The notes under the pieces were generated by a model, which did not search any database, had not been told where the DNA came from, and saw only the letters and a program-made list of their open reading frames with translations. DNA of 64,000 nucleotides. Origin: Hymenobacter jeongseonensis (GTDB lineage Bacteria; Bacteroidota; Bacteroidia; Cytophagales; Hymenobacteraceae). A program made the position numbers and the translations under genes. Position 1 is the first letter of the stretch. Each line of letters opens with the position of its first letter. The stretch spans positions 326,180 to 390,179 of the forward strand of contig NZ_JADQDQ010000005.1 of assembly GCF_015694725.1 (NCBI RefSeq), written 5' to 3'. Shown piece after piece: positions 26,376 to 35,358 of this stretch.

Positions 26376-27023
26376 CTACTTTTTGCGCAATAGCAGCAGC
26401 CCATCTCGCAGGGGCAGAAAAACCGGCTCCACCCGCGCATCCTGAGCCATTTTGTCGTTGAAAGCGCGCACGAAAGGCGTGTCCTTGTCGCCGCTTTTCA
26501 ATTCGTGCGTGGGCAGCACCTTGCCGCTCCACAGCACATTGTCGACGATGAGCAACCCGCCCGGGCGCACCTGCCCGATGACTGCCTCAAAATAAGCGTC
26601 ATTGCTTCGCTTGTCTGCGTCAATAAAGACCAAGTCCCAGTCTTCATCGACCAATTCCGGCAAAACGTCGAGGGCCGCGCCAATGTGCAGGCGCACTTGG
26701 TCTGCCACGCCGGCCGCTGCCACGTAGCGCCGGATGCGCGCCTCCTTCTCCGGGTCAATTTCAATGGTGTGCAAGCGCCCGTCCGGGGCCAAGCCCTCGG
26801 CGAGGCAGAGCGTGGCATAGCCGCAAAATGTGCCTATTTCCAGCACCCGGCGCGGCCGCATGAGGTGGCTCAGCATGCTCAGGAAACGGCCCTGCACGTG
26901 CCCGCTGCTCATGCGCGCCGTCATGGTTTGCAAGTGCGTTTCGCGGGTAAGTTGGGCCAGCAGTGGCGGCTCGGGTGCGGTGTGCAGTTCGGCGTAGGCT
27001 TGGATGGAGTCTTGATTGGTCAT
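26376..27023 (-). CDS. SAM-dependent O-methyltransferase (family 3)
   Basis: 215 aa, the usual length. It has the SAM-binding motif VLEIGTFCGYATLCLAEGL and the acidic LHTIEIDPEKE, then the metal-binding WDLVFIDADKR and VDNVLWSGKV typical of catechol/caffeoyl-CoA O-methyltransferases. Bacterial members methylate catechols or wobble uridines of tRNA (TrmR type); sequence alone does not decide. It follows the M16-SRA unit after a hairpin at 27049-27106, so it is probably transcribed separately. Confidence 0.9.
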   Translation of the reverse strand: MTNQDSIQAYAELHTAPEPPLLAQLTRETHLQTMTARMSSGHVQGRFLSMLSHLMRPRRVLEIGTFCGYATLCLAEGLAPDGRLHTIEIDPEKEARIRRYVAAAGVADQVRLHIGAALDVLPELVDEDWDLVFIDADKRSNDAYFEAVIGQVRPGGLLIVDNVLWSGKVLPTHELKSGDKDTPFVRAFNDKMAQDARVEPVFLPLRDGLLLLRKK

Positions 27024-27048
27024 TAAAAAAGCTATGATTGGCTAGTCT

Positions 27049-27106
27049 CCCCAATTGCCTGTCCTCACTGCTGTCGTGCTAACGAAGTGAGGACAGGCGA
27101 TTGGGG
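27049..27106. terminator. Long hairpin downstream of the SRA gene
   Basis: CCCCAATTGCCTGTCCTCACT (first 20 bases at 27049-27068) pairs with AAGTGAGGACAGGCGATTGG (27084 on) and closing GG. One mismatch, 15-nt loop. It begins 10 bases past the SRA stop codon. No T-run, so it could also be an intergenic palindromic repeat. Confidence 0.6.
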
Positions 27107-27116
27107 CTGACAGGCT

Positions 27117-27566
27117 TCAAATTATGGGCCGCAACCGAAAGACAAACACCTGAAAGCCCGACTTGCCCGGCCCGAAGCTGGAGTCCACGATTTGATAAAG
27201 CCCCTCGTATCGGTACACATCAGGACCATCGTCCTCAGCGGGCACTTTGCGTAGCACACGAATGGGCAGGCCCGTTTCCTGACTTTTCAGCAGGGCCAAG
27301 TTGGTGCCGCTCGCCACTTGGTCGGTAATCTGGTGGCCCGACTTGGCATCGCGGCCTCCATTTCCAGCGTAGCAAATTTCCTCCTCCCCGAACTCATCAT
27401 CTTCGTACTGGCCGGCCAGCACGATGCTTTCCGCTCCCATCTGCTGGGTGCCGCAGACACCTGCCCGGCGCGGGCGGTGCAAGCCGCTGAATGCAAGCGC
27501 AATTCGATTACGAAACGTGTCGCCGGGGCGGTAGCTGCCTACGTGCCCGAACACCGGCTGACTCAT
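27117..27566 (-). CDS. Stand-alone SRA/YDG domain protein
   Basis: 149 aa, almost entirely one SRA domain. Diagnostic stretches: VFGHVGSYRPGDTFRNRIAL, AGQYEDDEFGEEEICYAGNG, GGRDAKSGHQITDQVA and YRYEGLYQIVDSSFGPGKSG. SRA domains flip and read 5-methyl- or 5-hydroxymethylcytosine in DNA; in bacteria they are most often fused to HNH or other nucleases in modification-dependent restriction. Here no nuclease domain is present in the chain or next door. The ATG overlaps the stop of the M16 peptidase gene (ATGA), so the two are translationally coupled. Confidence 0.92.
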   Translation of the reverse strand: MSQPVFGHVGSYRPGDTFRNRIALAFSGLHRPRRAGVCGTQQMGAESIVLAGQYEDDEFGEEEICYAGNGGRDAKSGHQITDQVASGTNLALLKSQETGLPIRVLRKVPAEDDGPDVYRYEGLYQIVDSSFGPGKSGFQVFVFRLRPII

Positions 27567-28801
27567 TTGGCCTCCGGCACGTACTGCAGCACGCTCAGGT
27601 GGTCATCGGTTAGCACTTCGTTGGCCATCTCGCGCAGTTCGGCGGCTGAAATCCGCTCGATTTTTTCGAAAATTTCGCTCAGCGGCTCCACGCGGCCCAG
27701 GTCGAGGGTGCTCTTACCGAGGAGCTGCATCATGCCGCCGTTGCTTTCCTCGCTCATGGCGAGCTGACCCATAAGCTGGTGCTTGGCCACGTGCAGCTGG
27801 TTGGTGGTTAAGGTTTTTTCGCGCAGCAGCTTCAGTTCCTTTTGCACCAGGCCCAGCGTGCGCTTCACCTGCTTGCCCTCGGTGCCGAAGTAGATGCCGA
27901 ACAGGCCCGTGTCGGTGTAAGGCGAATACGTGCTGTCGATGGTGTATACGAGGCCGTATTTCTCCCGCACCGCCAGGTTGAGCCGTGAGTTCATGCCGGG
28001 CCCGCCGAGGATGTTGTTCAGCATGAAAAAGGGAATGCGGCGCGGGTCGTTCAGCGAATAGGCCGGGCCGCCCACCAGGCAGTGGGCCTGGGTAATGGGC
28101 CGGGTTTCGACCTGCGACTTGCGCTGGTAGCTGCCCACCGGGCGGCGCACCCGCGGCCCGAGCTTGGCAGGCAGCGGCGCCAAGAATTTATCGGCCAGCC
28201 GCTTCACTTCCTTAAAAGGCAGGTTGCTCACCGAACTGAACACCAGCCGGTCGGTGCGCATCTGCTCCTGCAAAAACGCATGAAAATCGGCACTCTGGAA
28301 TCGACTCACGCTTTCGCGGGTGCCCAGAATATTGACACCCAGCGGATGGTCGCCGAACACCACCGTATCAAAGTCGTCGATGATGGCATCTTCCGGGGCG
28401 TCCTGGTACATGCTCATTTCTTCCAGAATCACGCCCCGCTCCTTCTCCACCTCGCGGCCCGGAAAAACGGAATGAAACGTCAGGTCGGTGAGCAGTTCAA
28501 ACGCGCGCTCGAAGTGCGTGCTGAGCAGCGCGGCGTAAAAGCAGATTTTTTCTTTGGTTGTGTAGGCGTTCAGCTCGCCGCCCACGGTTTCGAGGCGGTT
28601 GAGGATGTGAAACGACTTGCGCTTTTCAGTGCCTTTGAAGGCCATGTGCTCCCAGAAGTGGGCCAGCCCCTGCTGGTGGGGGGCCTCATCGCGCGAGCCA
28701 ATATCGAGCAGGAAGCCGCAATGCGCAATTTTGGTATGCAACACCTGCTTGTGCAGCAGGCGGATACCGTTGGGGTATTCGTGAATTTCGTAGTCAGGCA
28801 T
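27563..28801 (-). CDS. M16 zinc metallopeptidase
   Basis: 412 aa, the size of processing-peptidase-like bacterial M16B members. The inverted zinc motif HFWEH is at residues 48-52 (GLAHFWEHMAFKGTEKR), with the downstream Glu in the helix after DFDTVVFGDHPLGVNILG. The C-terminal half carries the R-Y pair region (LNLAVREKYGLVYTIDSTYS). No signal peptide, so probably cytoplasmic. Its stop overlaps the SRA start by four bases. It degrades or processes peptides; substrate unknown. Confidence 0.92.
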   Translation of the reverse strand: MPDYEIHEYPNGIRLLHKQVLHTKIAHCGFLLDIGSRDEAPHQQGLAHFWEHMAFKGTEKRKSFHILNRLETVGGELNAYTTKEKICFYAALLSTHFERAFELLTDLTFHSVFPGREVEKERGVILEEMSMYQDAPEDAIIDDFDTVVFGDHPLGVNILGTRESVSRFQSADFHAFLQEQMRTDRLVFSSVSNLPFKEVKRLADKFLAPLPAKLGPRVRRPVGSYQRKSQVETRPITQAHCLVGGPAYSLNDPRRIPFFMLNNILGGPGMNSRLNLAVREKYGLVYTIDSTYSPYTDTGLFGIYFGTEGKQVKRTLGLVQKELKLLREKTLTTNQLHVAKHQLMGQLAMSEESNGGMMQLLGKSTLDLGRVEPLSEIFEKIERISAAELREMANEVLTDDHLSVLQYVPEAK

Positions 28802-28901
28802 AGGAAGTACAAAGGTACTTGCGTCGGTGAGGAGTGCGCAGCAAACAATGAACAGTTATCCGGGGGCAATTGTCGCCGCAAAGCCTCTATGCTGCCGGAT
28901 A

Positions 28902-29918
28902 TTATCCGCCCACGGTGGCAAGGAGTTGCGTAACCTCAATGGTGTGGGCGCAGCGAAAGTGCCCCAGCGGGCACGCGCCGTGCCCGTGCAGCCCACAGGG
29001 CTTGCACGGCAGCGCTTCTTTGGTTTGCACCACAAACGACACCGGCGCCAGCGGGCCAAAGCCAAATTCGGGGACCGTGCTGCAAAATATGGCCGTGACC
29101 GGCGCTCCCACCGCCGAGCATAAGTGCATGGGCGCCGAGTCGTTCACGTAGTTCATCACCGCCCCGCGCATCAGGGCCGCCGAGGCCAGCAAACTCAGCT
29201 TCCCAGCCAAGTTGGTCACTCCCTCGCGGCTACTGGCGGCCGCCAGCCGCTCGCAGGCCGCTACATCGGGTGGGCCGCCCAGCAGGTAAATGCGCAAGTG
29301 GGCGGGCAGCACGGCAAGCAACTCCAGCCACTTTTCTTCTGGATACTGCTTGGTAAACCACACCGATGTGGGCGCGAGGCACATGTAATGGCCCGCAGCG
29401 ACAAACGGCGCAGCCGCCGCCTCGTCGGCAGCCGAAGGATAAAGCCGCGGCAGTTCCGTAGGCTCAGCCTTGCTGCCTGTTAGCGCTGGCGCTAACAGGC
29501 GCAGGTTGCGGGTTACCTCGTGGGTGCCATCGCCGATGGTGTGCGGCTCGCGGCGCGTGAAAAACCGACTCAATGGATTCTTGGCGAACCCAATCCGCTC
29601 CGGCGCCCGTGAAAAAGCCGTGAGAAAGCCGGTGCTGGCAAAGCGCTGCAGCGTGACGACCCGCCCATATCGGGTGGCCCGAATCTGCAGCAGCAATTCC
29701 CACAAGGCAGCATACTTCCGGTGCTTTTTATCCCAAATGAGGACGTTCCGCACGTGCGGGTGACCAGCCAGCAGGCCTTCGTTGCCGCGCCGCACCAGCA
29801 CATCCACCGGCGTTGCGGGCTCGGCGCGGTGCAGGTATTCCAGCAGCGCCGTCATCAGGATGACATCGCCGATGAAAGCAGTTTGAATGAGCAGCGTGGC
29901 GGGCGAGGAAATAGGCAT
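28902..29918 (-). CDS. Glycosyltransferase family 9 (heptosyltransferase-like), second copy
   Basis: 338 aa from the ATG at 29918 (MPISSPATLLIQTAFIGDVI); the frame upstream is not family-like. Family 9 features: LLIQTAFIGDVILMTALLEY at the N-terminus and GAVMNYVNDSAPMHLCSAVG in the C-terminal fold. The C-terminal cysteines C305, C308, C316 and C323 have the same 2-7-6 spacing as the copy at 3274-4257, with CPLGHFRC at the end. Likely builds the core oligosaccharide or another envelope glycan. A perfect hairpin GCCTGTTAGCG/CGCTAACAGGC lies in the coding sequence at 29475-29500. Confidence 0.88.
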   Translation of the reverse strand: MPISSPATLLIQTAFIGDVILMTALLEYLHRAEPATPVDVLVRRGNEGLLAGHPHVRNVLIWDKKHRKYAALWELLLQIRATRYGRVVTLQRFASTGFLTAFSRAPERIGFAKNPLSRFFTRREPHTIGDGTHEVTRNLRLLAPALTGSKAEPTELPRLYPSAADEAAAAPFVAAGHYMCLAPTSVWFTKQYPEEKWLELLAVLPAHLRIYLLGGPPDVAACERLAAASSREGVTNLAGKLSLLASAALMRGAVMNYVNDSAPMHLCSAVGAPVTAIFCSTVPEFGFGPLAPVSFVVQTKEALPCKPCGLHGHGACPLGHFRCAHTIEVTQLLATVGG

Positions 29919-30037
29919 AATTCGAGTACGAAAGTAAGCCGTGGCGCCACGTTCCGCGAATTCTTGCGTGGTGGGCATTGCCAAAGAAAGCCGAGCAGCC
30001 AACTCGTTCAGCCCCGTAGCAGGCCCCTTAGCAAATC

Positions 30038-30075
30038 AGGCCGCAGAAGCGTATAAATTACGCTTCTGCGGCCTG
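30038..30075. terminator. Terminator hairpin of the Lrp/AsnC gene
   Basis: CAGGCCGCAGAAGCGTA (30038-30054) and TACGCTTCTGCGGCCTG (30059-30075) form a perfect 17-bp stem with an AT loop, 28 bases past the regulator's stop. Confidence 0.8.
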
Positions 30076-30102
30076 TTAAGACATACAATCCGGGCCAGTG
30101 AG

Positions 30103-30570
30103 CTAGTGCGTGAGCTGCGCCGGGCGGTTGATTACTTCTTCCAAAGAAATCAGGGTTTCGGTGCGCTCGATTCCATCAATGGGCTGAATCCGGTCGTGCA
30201 GCACGTCGCGCAGGTGCTGCGTATCGCGGCACACCAGCCGGGCAAATACCCCGTAGGCCCCGGTAGTAAAATGAATGCTCACCACCTCCGGAATCTCGCG
30301 CAGTTGCTGCACAACGCTGGTATACACCGAACTTTTCAGCAAGTAAATGCCGAGAAAAGCATTAACCCCGTATCCAAGCTTTTGGTAATCAATGCGAAGC
30401 GTGGCTCCCTGCACGATGCCTAGCTCTTCGAGCCGGGCCATGCGCACGTGCACGGTACCACCCGACACGTTGACCTTGCGGGCAATTTCCGTGTAAGGCA
30501 TTTTCGCATCCTGAATGAGCAGGTTAAGGATACTGCGGTCAGTATCATCAAGTTCGTAATTTCTAGGCAT
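30103..30570 (-). CDS. Lrp/AsnC family transcriptional regulator
   Basis: 155 aa. N-terminal winged helix-turn-helix (DDTDRSILNLLIQDAKMPYT, then IARKVNVSGGTVHVRMARLE), then the RAM ligand-binding domain (VVSIHFTTGAYGVFARLV, HDRIQPIDGIERTETLISL). These proteins form octamers that sense amino acids. The upstream DNA is AT-rich; on the minus strand TAATTTTG at 30606-30599 fits the -7 box, 29 bases before the ATG, which suggests a strong or autoregulated promoter. Regulon not evident from the neighbours. Confidence 0.95.
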   Translation of the reverse strand: MPRNYELDDTDRSILNLLIQDAKMPYTEIARKVNVSGGTVHVRMARLEELGIVQGATLRIDYQKLGYGVNAFLGIYLLKSSVYTSVVQQLREIPEVVSIHFTTGAYGVFARLVCRDTQHLRDVLHDRIQPIDGIERTETLISLEEVINRPAQLTH

Positions 30571-30980
30571 ATTTTGCAGAAAAGAATTATAGTAAACGCA
30601 AAATTAACGGCAACAAATTAAATTTATTGTAAATTCTTTCAACAGGAAGCTTGATATTTGCATTATCTAGCTTATACTGTTACATTTGTCGTAATCCAAG
30701 GCAGATGGCCGAGGCACTTAGTAGACTGAAAAGCAAAGTCGCAATCAACGCCGATTATTTGGCATTATTGCAAGTCAACTTCTTTCCGAAGAGTTGGTTC
30801 TTTTCACTACGGCCGCGGTTGGATACAGAGGAGAAGAGGGGAAAACGGGGTAGCGCATCTGGGTGGATGTCTGCCTCACATTTGTAGGAGGCGACCTCTG
30901 GGTGGGGGTCGCCTCTTCGTGCTTTAAATCGATTGCGGAAATAACTATGCGGTGTTACGACTGGATTGTCAAGCGGTTGT
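30571..30980. other. Intergenic region between the regulator and dsbD
   Basis: About 410 bases. The left 120 bases are AT-rich and hold the AsnC-type gene's promoter. A 9-bp inverted repeat GAGGCGACC/GGTCGCCTC (30888-30896 and 30907-30915) lies some 65 bases beyond the dsbD stop and may terminate it. Open frames here have no recognisable protein content. Confidence 0.45.
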
Positions 30981-33200
30981 CTACCGTGCGGCCACCGGAG
31001 CCCGCTGGCCCTGGAACTGCTTCAGCCCGGCGTCCAGAAACGCCCGGAACTGCGCCACGTCGGGTTCGTAGGCAATGGGAGCAACCAAGGGCTTGCTGGT
31101 TGCGTCGTCGGGGTCGAGAATTACATAATAGGGTTGGGCATTGAAGCCAAAACGAGTCACCTGCAAATCGGCATTTTGCTTACCCAGCGTGGTTTTGAGC
31201 TGCTTGTCCCGGGGCGACGTGTACCACTCCTTTTCGGGTAGTTCGGTTTTGTCGTCCACGTACAAAGCTACCACCACATAGTCGTTGCGCAGGCGCGCCA
31301 GCACCTGCGGGTCGCTCCAAACCGTGGCTTCCATCTTCCGGCAGTTAACGCAAGCGTGCCCCGTGAAGTCAATAAAAATGGGCTTGTTCTGCTCGCGGGC
31401 GCAACGTTTGGCCTGCTCCAAATCGAAATAGCCGTCCAGATTATGCGGTAGTTCCAGAAACTCGCCAAAGCGGGGCGTTTCGCACAGGGCACTGGCTACT
31501 TGGCGTGAGGGCGAATTACTTGCCTGAGCAGCCGTAGCCAACGAAAAATCGTTCTTGCTCTGGGGCGGCAAATAGCCAGCCAGCAGCGGCAGCGGGGCCC
31601 CAAATAGGCCCGGCACCAAATACACGGTGAAAGCAAAGGCCATGACGGCCATCATCAGGCGCGCAACGCTGAGGTGGTCGAGGGGCGAGTCGTGCGAAAG
31701 GCGAAATTTGCCCAGCAGGTAAAACCCCAACAGCGCCGACAGCACAATCCACAGCACGATGTACACGTCGCGGTCGAGCAAATGCCAGTGGTAAGCCAGG
31801 TCGGCGGTGCTCAGGAACTTGAGCGCCAGCATGAGTTCAATAAAGCCCAGGGTCACCTTCACGGTATTGAGCCAGCCGCCGGAGCGGGGCAGGCTTTTTA
31901 GCCACGAGGGAAAGATGGCAAACAGCGTAAACGGCAAAGCAAACGCCAGCGAGAAACCTAGCATGCCCACAATGGGCGTAATCCGCTCGCCCCGGGCCGC
32001 CAGACTCAGGATACTGCCCACAATGGGCGCGGTGCACGAAAACGACACCACCACCAGCGTCAGCGCCATGAAGAAAATGCCCGCCCAGCCGCCTTTATCG
32101 GCCTGCGTGTCCACGGTATTCACGAGCTGATGCGGCAGCGTGATTTCGAACAACCCCAAAAACGAGAGGCCAAATACTACGAAAACGGCGAAGAAAATCA
32201 CGTTGGGCAACCAGTGGGTGCTGATGAGGTTGGGCCCGTCTTCCCCCAAGAGGGCCGAGACCAGCACCCCCACCAACACGTAAATGCCAATGATGCTGGC
32301 GCCGTACACCAACGCTTTGAAGATGCCGCGCTGGCGGCTATCGGAACCGCTGGTGAAGAGCGAAACCGTCATCGGCACCATCGGAAAAACGCAGGGCGTC
32401 ACCAACGCCGCTAAGCCAAACGTGAACGCCAGAAAAGCAAAGCTCCACAGGCCACCGGCCTTGCCCACGGGGTCTTCGGCCGCCGCGGGCGCCACAGTTG
32501 CCACGGGAGCGGCGCTGGCCGCGCTTGGCACGTCATCACCCGGCAGGGCCGGGGCGGAGGCCACGGCAGGCTGCGCGGCCGAATCGATACCGGGTGCAAC
32601 CGAATTGGCCGTCGGCGGCGCGGGCACTGAAGCAGCGGGTGCCGCAGTAGTGGGAGAAGTTGTGGAAGCAGTGGAACCGGGCTTGGTCGCGGAGGAAGTG
32701 GCGGGGTTCGGCACCGCGCCAGCCACCGTTATCGGGCCGAAACTGAGCGTTTCGTTGCCGGGCACGCAACGGCCATCCACGGTGGTGCAGCTCTGGTAGT
32801 CGGCCGCGGCGGTGATGGTGAGCGAGCCCGGCTTCAACACCCGGATGCGCTGGCGCAACTGGCCGGTTTTTTCCCAGAAAGCGACCTCGCCTTTAAAAAC
32901 TTCGTCCTGCTCGTGGTGCGACTTAACGGATTGCAGCTTGCCCACCAAGGCGTAAGCTGGGCTGGGTTTGAAGGCGAGCGTAAAAACTACCGGCCCGACT
33001 TCGTCGCTAAAATCCGACGCATACAGGTGCCATTTATCGTCGATGCGCGCGTTCACCACCAACTCCAGTTCCTCTCCTACTTTGGCACTGGGCTGGCTCA
33101 GCGCCGTGCTCAGGTGCGTGGGCGTGAGAATCTGGGCCGCAGCCGGAACAGCTACGCACAGCCAGATTAACAATAACTTAACCATCAAAAAAATCTTCAT
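30981..33200 (-). CDS. dsbD: Thiol:disulfide interchange protein DsbD
   Basis: 739 aa. Carries electrons from cytoplasmic thioredoxin to the periplasm. Order: signal peptide; DsbD N-terminal immunoglobulin-like domain (residues 25-160, with CTTVDGRCVPG); an Ala/Pro/Ser/Thr linker of about 85 residues; an eight-helix membrane core with the redox cysteines in ALVTPCVFPMVPMT and VVSFSCTAPIVG; a C-terminal thioredoxin domain with GHACVNCRKME (Cys at about 617 and 620) and cis-Pro in FGFNAQPYYV. All six redox cysteines are in place. Likely supplies the exported thioredoxin at 6870 and cytochrome maturation. Confidence 0.96.
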   Translation of the reverse strand: MKIFLMVKLLLIWLCVAVPAAAQILTPTHLSTALSQPSAKVGEELELVVNARIDDKWHLYASDFSDEVGPVVFTLAFKPSPAYALVGKLQSVKSHHEQDEVFKGEVAFWEKTGQLRQRIRVLKPGSLTITAAADYQSCTTVDGRCVPGNETLSFGPITVAGAVPNPATSSATKPGSTASTTSPTTAAPAASVPAPPTANSVAPGIDSAAQPAVASAPALPGDDVPSAASAAPVATVAPAAAEDPVGKAGGLWSFAFLAFTFGLAALVTPCVFPMVPMTVSLFTSGSDSRQRGIFKALVYGASIIGIYVLVGVLVSALLGEDGPNLISTHWLPNVIFFAVFVVFGLSFLGLFEITLPHQLVNTVDTQADKGGWAGIFFMALTLVVVSFSCTAPIVGSILSLAARGERITPIVGMLGFSLAFALPFTLFAIFPSWLKSLPRSGGWLNTVKVTLGFIELMLALKFLSTADLAYHWHLLDRDVYIVLWIVLSALLGFYLLGKFRLSHDSPLDHLSVARLMMAVMAFAFTVYLVPGLFGAPLPLLAGYLPPQSKNDFSLATAAQASNSPSRQVASALCETPRFGEFLELPHNLDGYFDLEQAKRCAREQNKPIFIDFTGHACVNCRKMEATVWSDPQVLARLRNDYVVVALYVDDKTELPEKEWYTSPRDKQLKTTLGKQNADLQVTRFGFNAQPYYVILDPDDATSKPLVAPIAYEPDVAQFRAFLDAGLKQFQGQRAPVAAR

Positions 33201-33408
33201 AATTTCAAACCAGAAGCCTATTGTCCTGTGTTGCGCTTTTGTTCTGAAATAAGGCGCTGACGGCAGAATCCGTTCCCACCGTCTGTTCAGGCAAGTTGCG
33301 GCCTTTTGCCACTGCTTCCGCGCACTTTCCTCGACAAAATTAAGGCTGCGCCTACCACAAACTGGCGGTCGAAAAGTTCAGCAGTCCAACAAGACGCGCT
33401 AATCTCCG

Positions 33409-33416
33409 TACTTTTG
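33409..33416 (+). promoter_or_regulatory. Possible -7 promoter box of the CBS-domain gene
   Basis: TACTTTTG matches TAnnTTTG 46 bases upstream of the ATG at 33462, in the 261-base gap shared with divergent dsbD. No clear TTG at -33. Confidence 0.4.
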
Positions 33417-33461
33417 AATAACTAAGGCCCCCAGACCGACCGTGTCGCGGGAGCCATTCAC

Positions 33462-34796
33462 ATGGGTTTAAAAATATTATTTACCGTTTTACTAGTCTTG
33501 GTAAACGGATTTTTCGTGGCCGCCGAATTCGCGCTGGTCAAGGTGCGCATTTCGCAGATAGAGTTGCGCGCCAAAGAAGGAAACCGCCTGGCTAAGCTTA
33601 CGCTCAGCATGTTGCAGGACCTGGAGGCTTACCTTTCGGCTTCGCAATTGGGCATTACGCTGGCCTCTCTGGGCCTGGGTTGGATAGGCGAAAGCGTGGT
33701 GGCCTCCATCATTTTGGCTGCCGTGCACGCCCTGGACCTGAATGTGACGCCTGAGTTAGCGCACCAGATTGCCCTGCCCGTTTCGTTTGCCACCATCACG
33801 GTATTGCACATCGTAATTGGTGAGCAGGCTCCTAAAATGCTGGCCATTCAGCGGCCCGAAGCTCTGAGCATTGCCATTGCCCTGCCGCTGCGGCTGTTCT
33901 ACATCATCAGCTTCCCTGCCATCTGGATTCTGAACAAGCTGTCGGGTCTTACCCTGCGGTTGTTCGGGGTGGCGTCGGGGCACGGCAGTGAAGCCCATAC
34001 CTCCGACGAGCTGCGCATGCTGCTGGACCAAAGCAAGGAAAGCGGCGAAATCCAGGACTCGGAGCACGAACTGATTGAGAACGTGTTCCAGTTCAACGAC
34101 CGGATGGTGAAGCAGATTATGGTGCCCCGCACCAAGCTCTCGGCGTTGGACGTGAACGCCCCCGCCGACCAGATTCTCGACGTTGTTTTTAACGAGGGCT
34201 ACTCGCGCATGCCGGTGTACGAAGGCAACATCGACAACATTGTGGGCGTGCTCAACGTGAAAGACCTGCTGCCCATCATCCGGCGCCAAGAGCCGGTAGA
34301 GCTGGCCCGCATCATGCGGCCGCCCTACTTCGTGCCCGAAACCAAGAAAATCAACCGCCTGCTGCGTCAGTTTCAGCGCAAGCACATCGTGATGGCCATT
34401 GTGAGCGACGAGTTTGGCGGCGTTTCGGGCATCGTCACCATCGAGGACATCATGGAGGAACTGGTGGGCGAAATCCAGGACGAGTACGATAACGAAGTGC
34501 CCGTGGTGGAGAAAGTGACCGAGGACGAGTACCGCGTGAACCCCGCCACGCCCATTTCCGATGCCAACGAATACCTCCCCTTCCCGCTGCCCGAGGGCGA
34601 AGACTATGAAACAGTGGGCGGCCTGCTGAACGTCATCTACGGCAGCATCCCGGAAGTAGGCGACGTCGCCGTGCTCGACCCTTATGAGTTCCGCGTGCTG
34701 CAACGCTCGCGCCGCGCCGTGGAGCTGGTGCAGCTGCGCATCACCACCGTGGAAGAGCGCGCCGAGCCGCGCGGTACGCTGGGCGACGAACTATAA
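33462..34796 (+). CDS. CNNM/CorC-type CBS domain membrane protein (hemolysin family)
   Basis: 444 aa. The N-terminal DUF21 membrane domain (residues 1-190) has helices such as LFTVLLVLVNGFFVAAEFAL and the conserved LGLGWIGE segment. Then come a CBS pair (VMVPRTKLSAL, YSRMPVYEGNIDNIVGVLNV, IVTIEDIMEELVGEI) and a C-terminal CorC_HlyC domain (GEDYETVGGLLNVIYGSIPE). Related proteins take part in magnesium and cobalt homeostasis; the hemolysin name is historical. Divergent from dsbD and convergent with the carbonic anhydrase gene. Confidence 0.92.
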   Translation: MGLKILFTVLLVLVNGFFVAAEFALVKVRISQIELRAKEGNRLAKLTLSMLQDLEAYLSASQLGITLASLGLGWIGESVVASIILAAVHALDLNVTPELAHQIALPVSFATITVLHIVIGEQAPKMLAIQRPEALSIAIALPLRLFYIISFPAIWILNKLSGLTLRLFGVASGHGSEAHTSDELRMLLDQSKESGEIQDSEHELIENVFQFNDRMVKQIMVPRTKLSALDVNAPADQILDVVFNEGYSRMPVYEGNIDNIVGVLNVKDLLPIIRRQEPVELARIMRPPYFVPETKKINRLLRQFQRKHIVMAIVSDEFGGVSGIVTIEDIMEELVGEIQDEYDNEVPVVEKVTEDEYRVNPATPISDANEYLPFPLPEGEDYETVGGLLNVIYGSIPEVGDVAVLDPYEFRVLQRSRRAVELVQLRITTVEERAEPRGTLGDEL

Positions 34797-34817
34797 AACC
34801 CCGCCGCATTTCAGTTT

Positions 34818-35330
34818 TTACTTAAACCAGCTGGCGTAGGTCTGGTAGTTGGCGGCGGTGCGCTTCAGCCCTTCGCGCTGCTCTGCGGTCACGGGTTTGA
34901 TTTTGCGGGCGGGCACGCCGGCGTACAAAAATCCAGGCTCGCACACGAAATTTTCCAGCACCACGGCCCCGGCCGCAATGATGCAGCCCGTGCCCACCAC
35001 GGCGTGGTCCATCACAATGGCGCCCATGCCGATGAGCACGTCATCTTCCACGGTGCAGCCGTGCACAAGGGCCCGGTGCCCGATGCTCACGCTGCTTCCG
35101 ATGGTGAGCGGCGCTTTCTGGTAGGTGCAATGCAGTACCGCCCCGTCCTGGATATTGGTCTCCTCTCCGATGCGGATGCGGTGGACATCGCCGCGAATCA
35201 CGGCCGTGAACCAGACGGTGCAGCCCCGGCCCAGCACCACGTCACCCACAATGGTGGCATTATCGGCAATGAAGCAATCAGCCGGAATTTCGGGATAGAT
35301 GCCGTGAACGGGCAGGATGAGAGCGGGCAT
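34818..35330 (-). CDS. Gamma-class carbonic anhydrase family protein
   Basis: 170 aa from the ATG at 35330 (MPALILPVHGIYPEIPADCF). It is a left-handed beta-helix of hexapeptide repeats, with the zinc ligands in RIRIGEETNIQDGAVLHC, VSIGHRALVHGCTVED and the family's YAGVPARKIKPVT end. Cytoplasmic homotrimer; hydrates CO2 or, in YrdA-like members, has an unclear activity. An in-frame ATG upstream at 35363 lies next to a palindromic repeat and is less likely. Confidence 0.92.
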   Translation of the reverse strand: MPALILPVHGIYPEIPADCFIADNATIVGDVVLGRGCTVWFTAVIRGDVHRIRIGEETNIQDGAVLHCTYQKAPLTIGSSVSIGHRALVHGCTVEDDVLIGMGAIVMDHAVVGTGCIIAAGAVVLENFVCEPGFLYAGVPARKIKPVTAEQREGLKRTAANYQTYASWFK

Positions 35331-35358
35331 AATTTCAGTGAGTAGTGAGCAAAAATCC

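Noticed and set aside
29475..29500. Perfect hairpin GCCTGTTAGCG/CGCTAACAGGC inside the second glycosyltransferase gene
   Set aside because: It lies in frame and codes for ordinary residues of the protein, with no sign of termination or insertion; kept as a note only.
30651..30887. 78-codon plus-strand frame
   Set aside because: Starts with TTG, no conserved content, and overlaps the probable regulator promoter.
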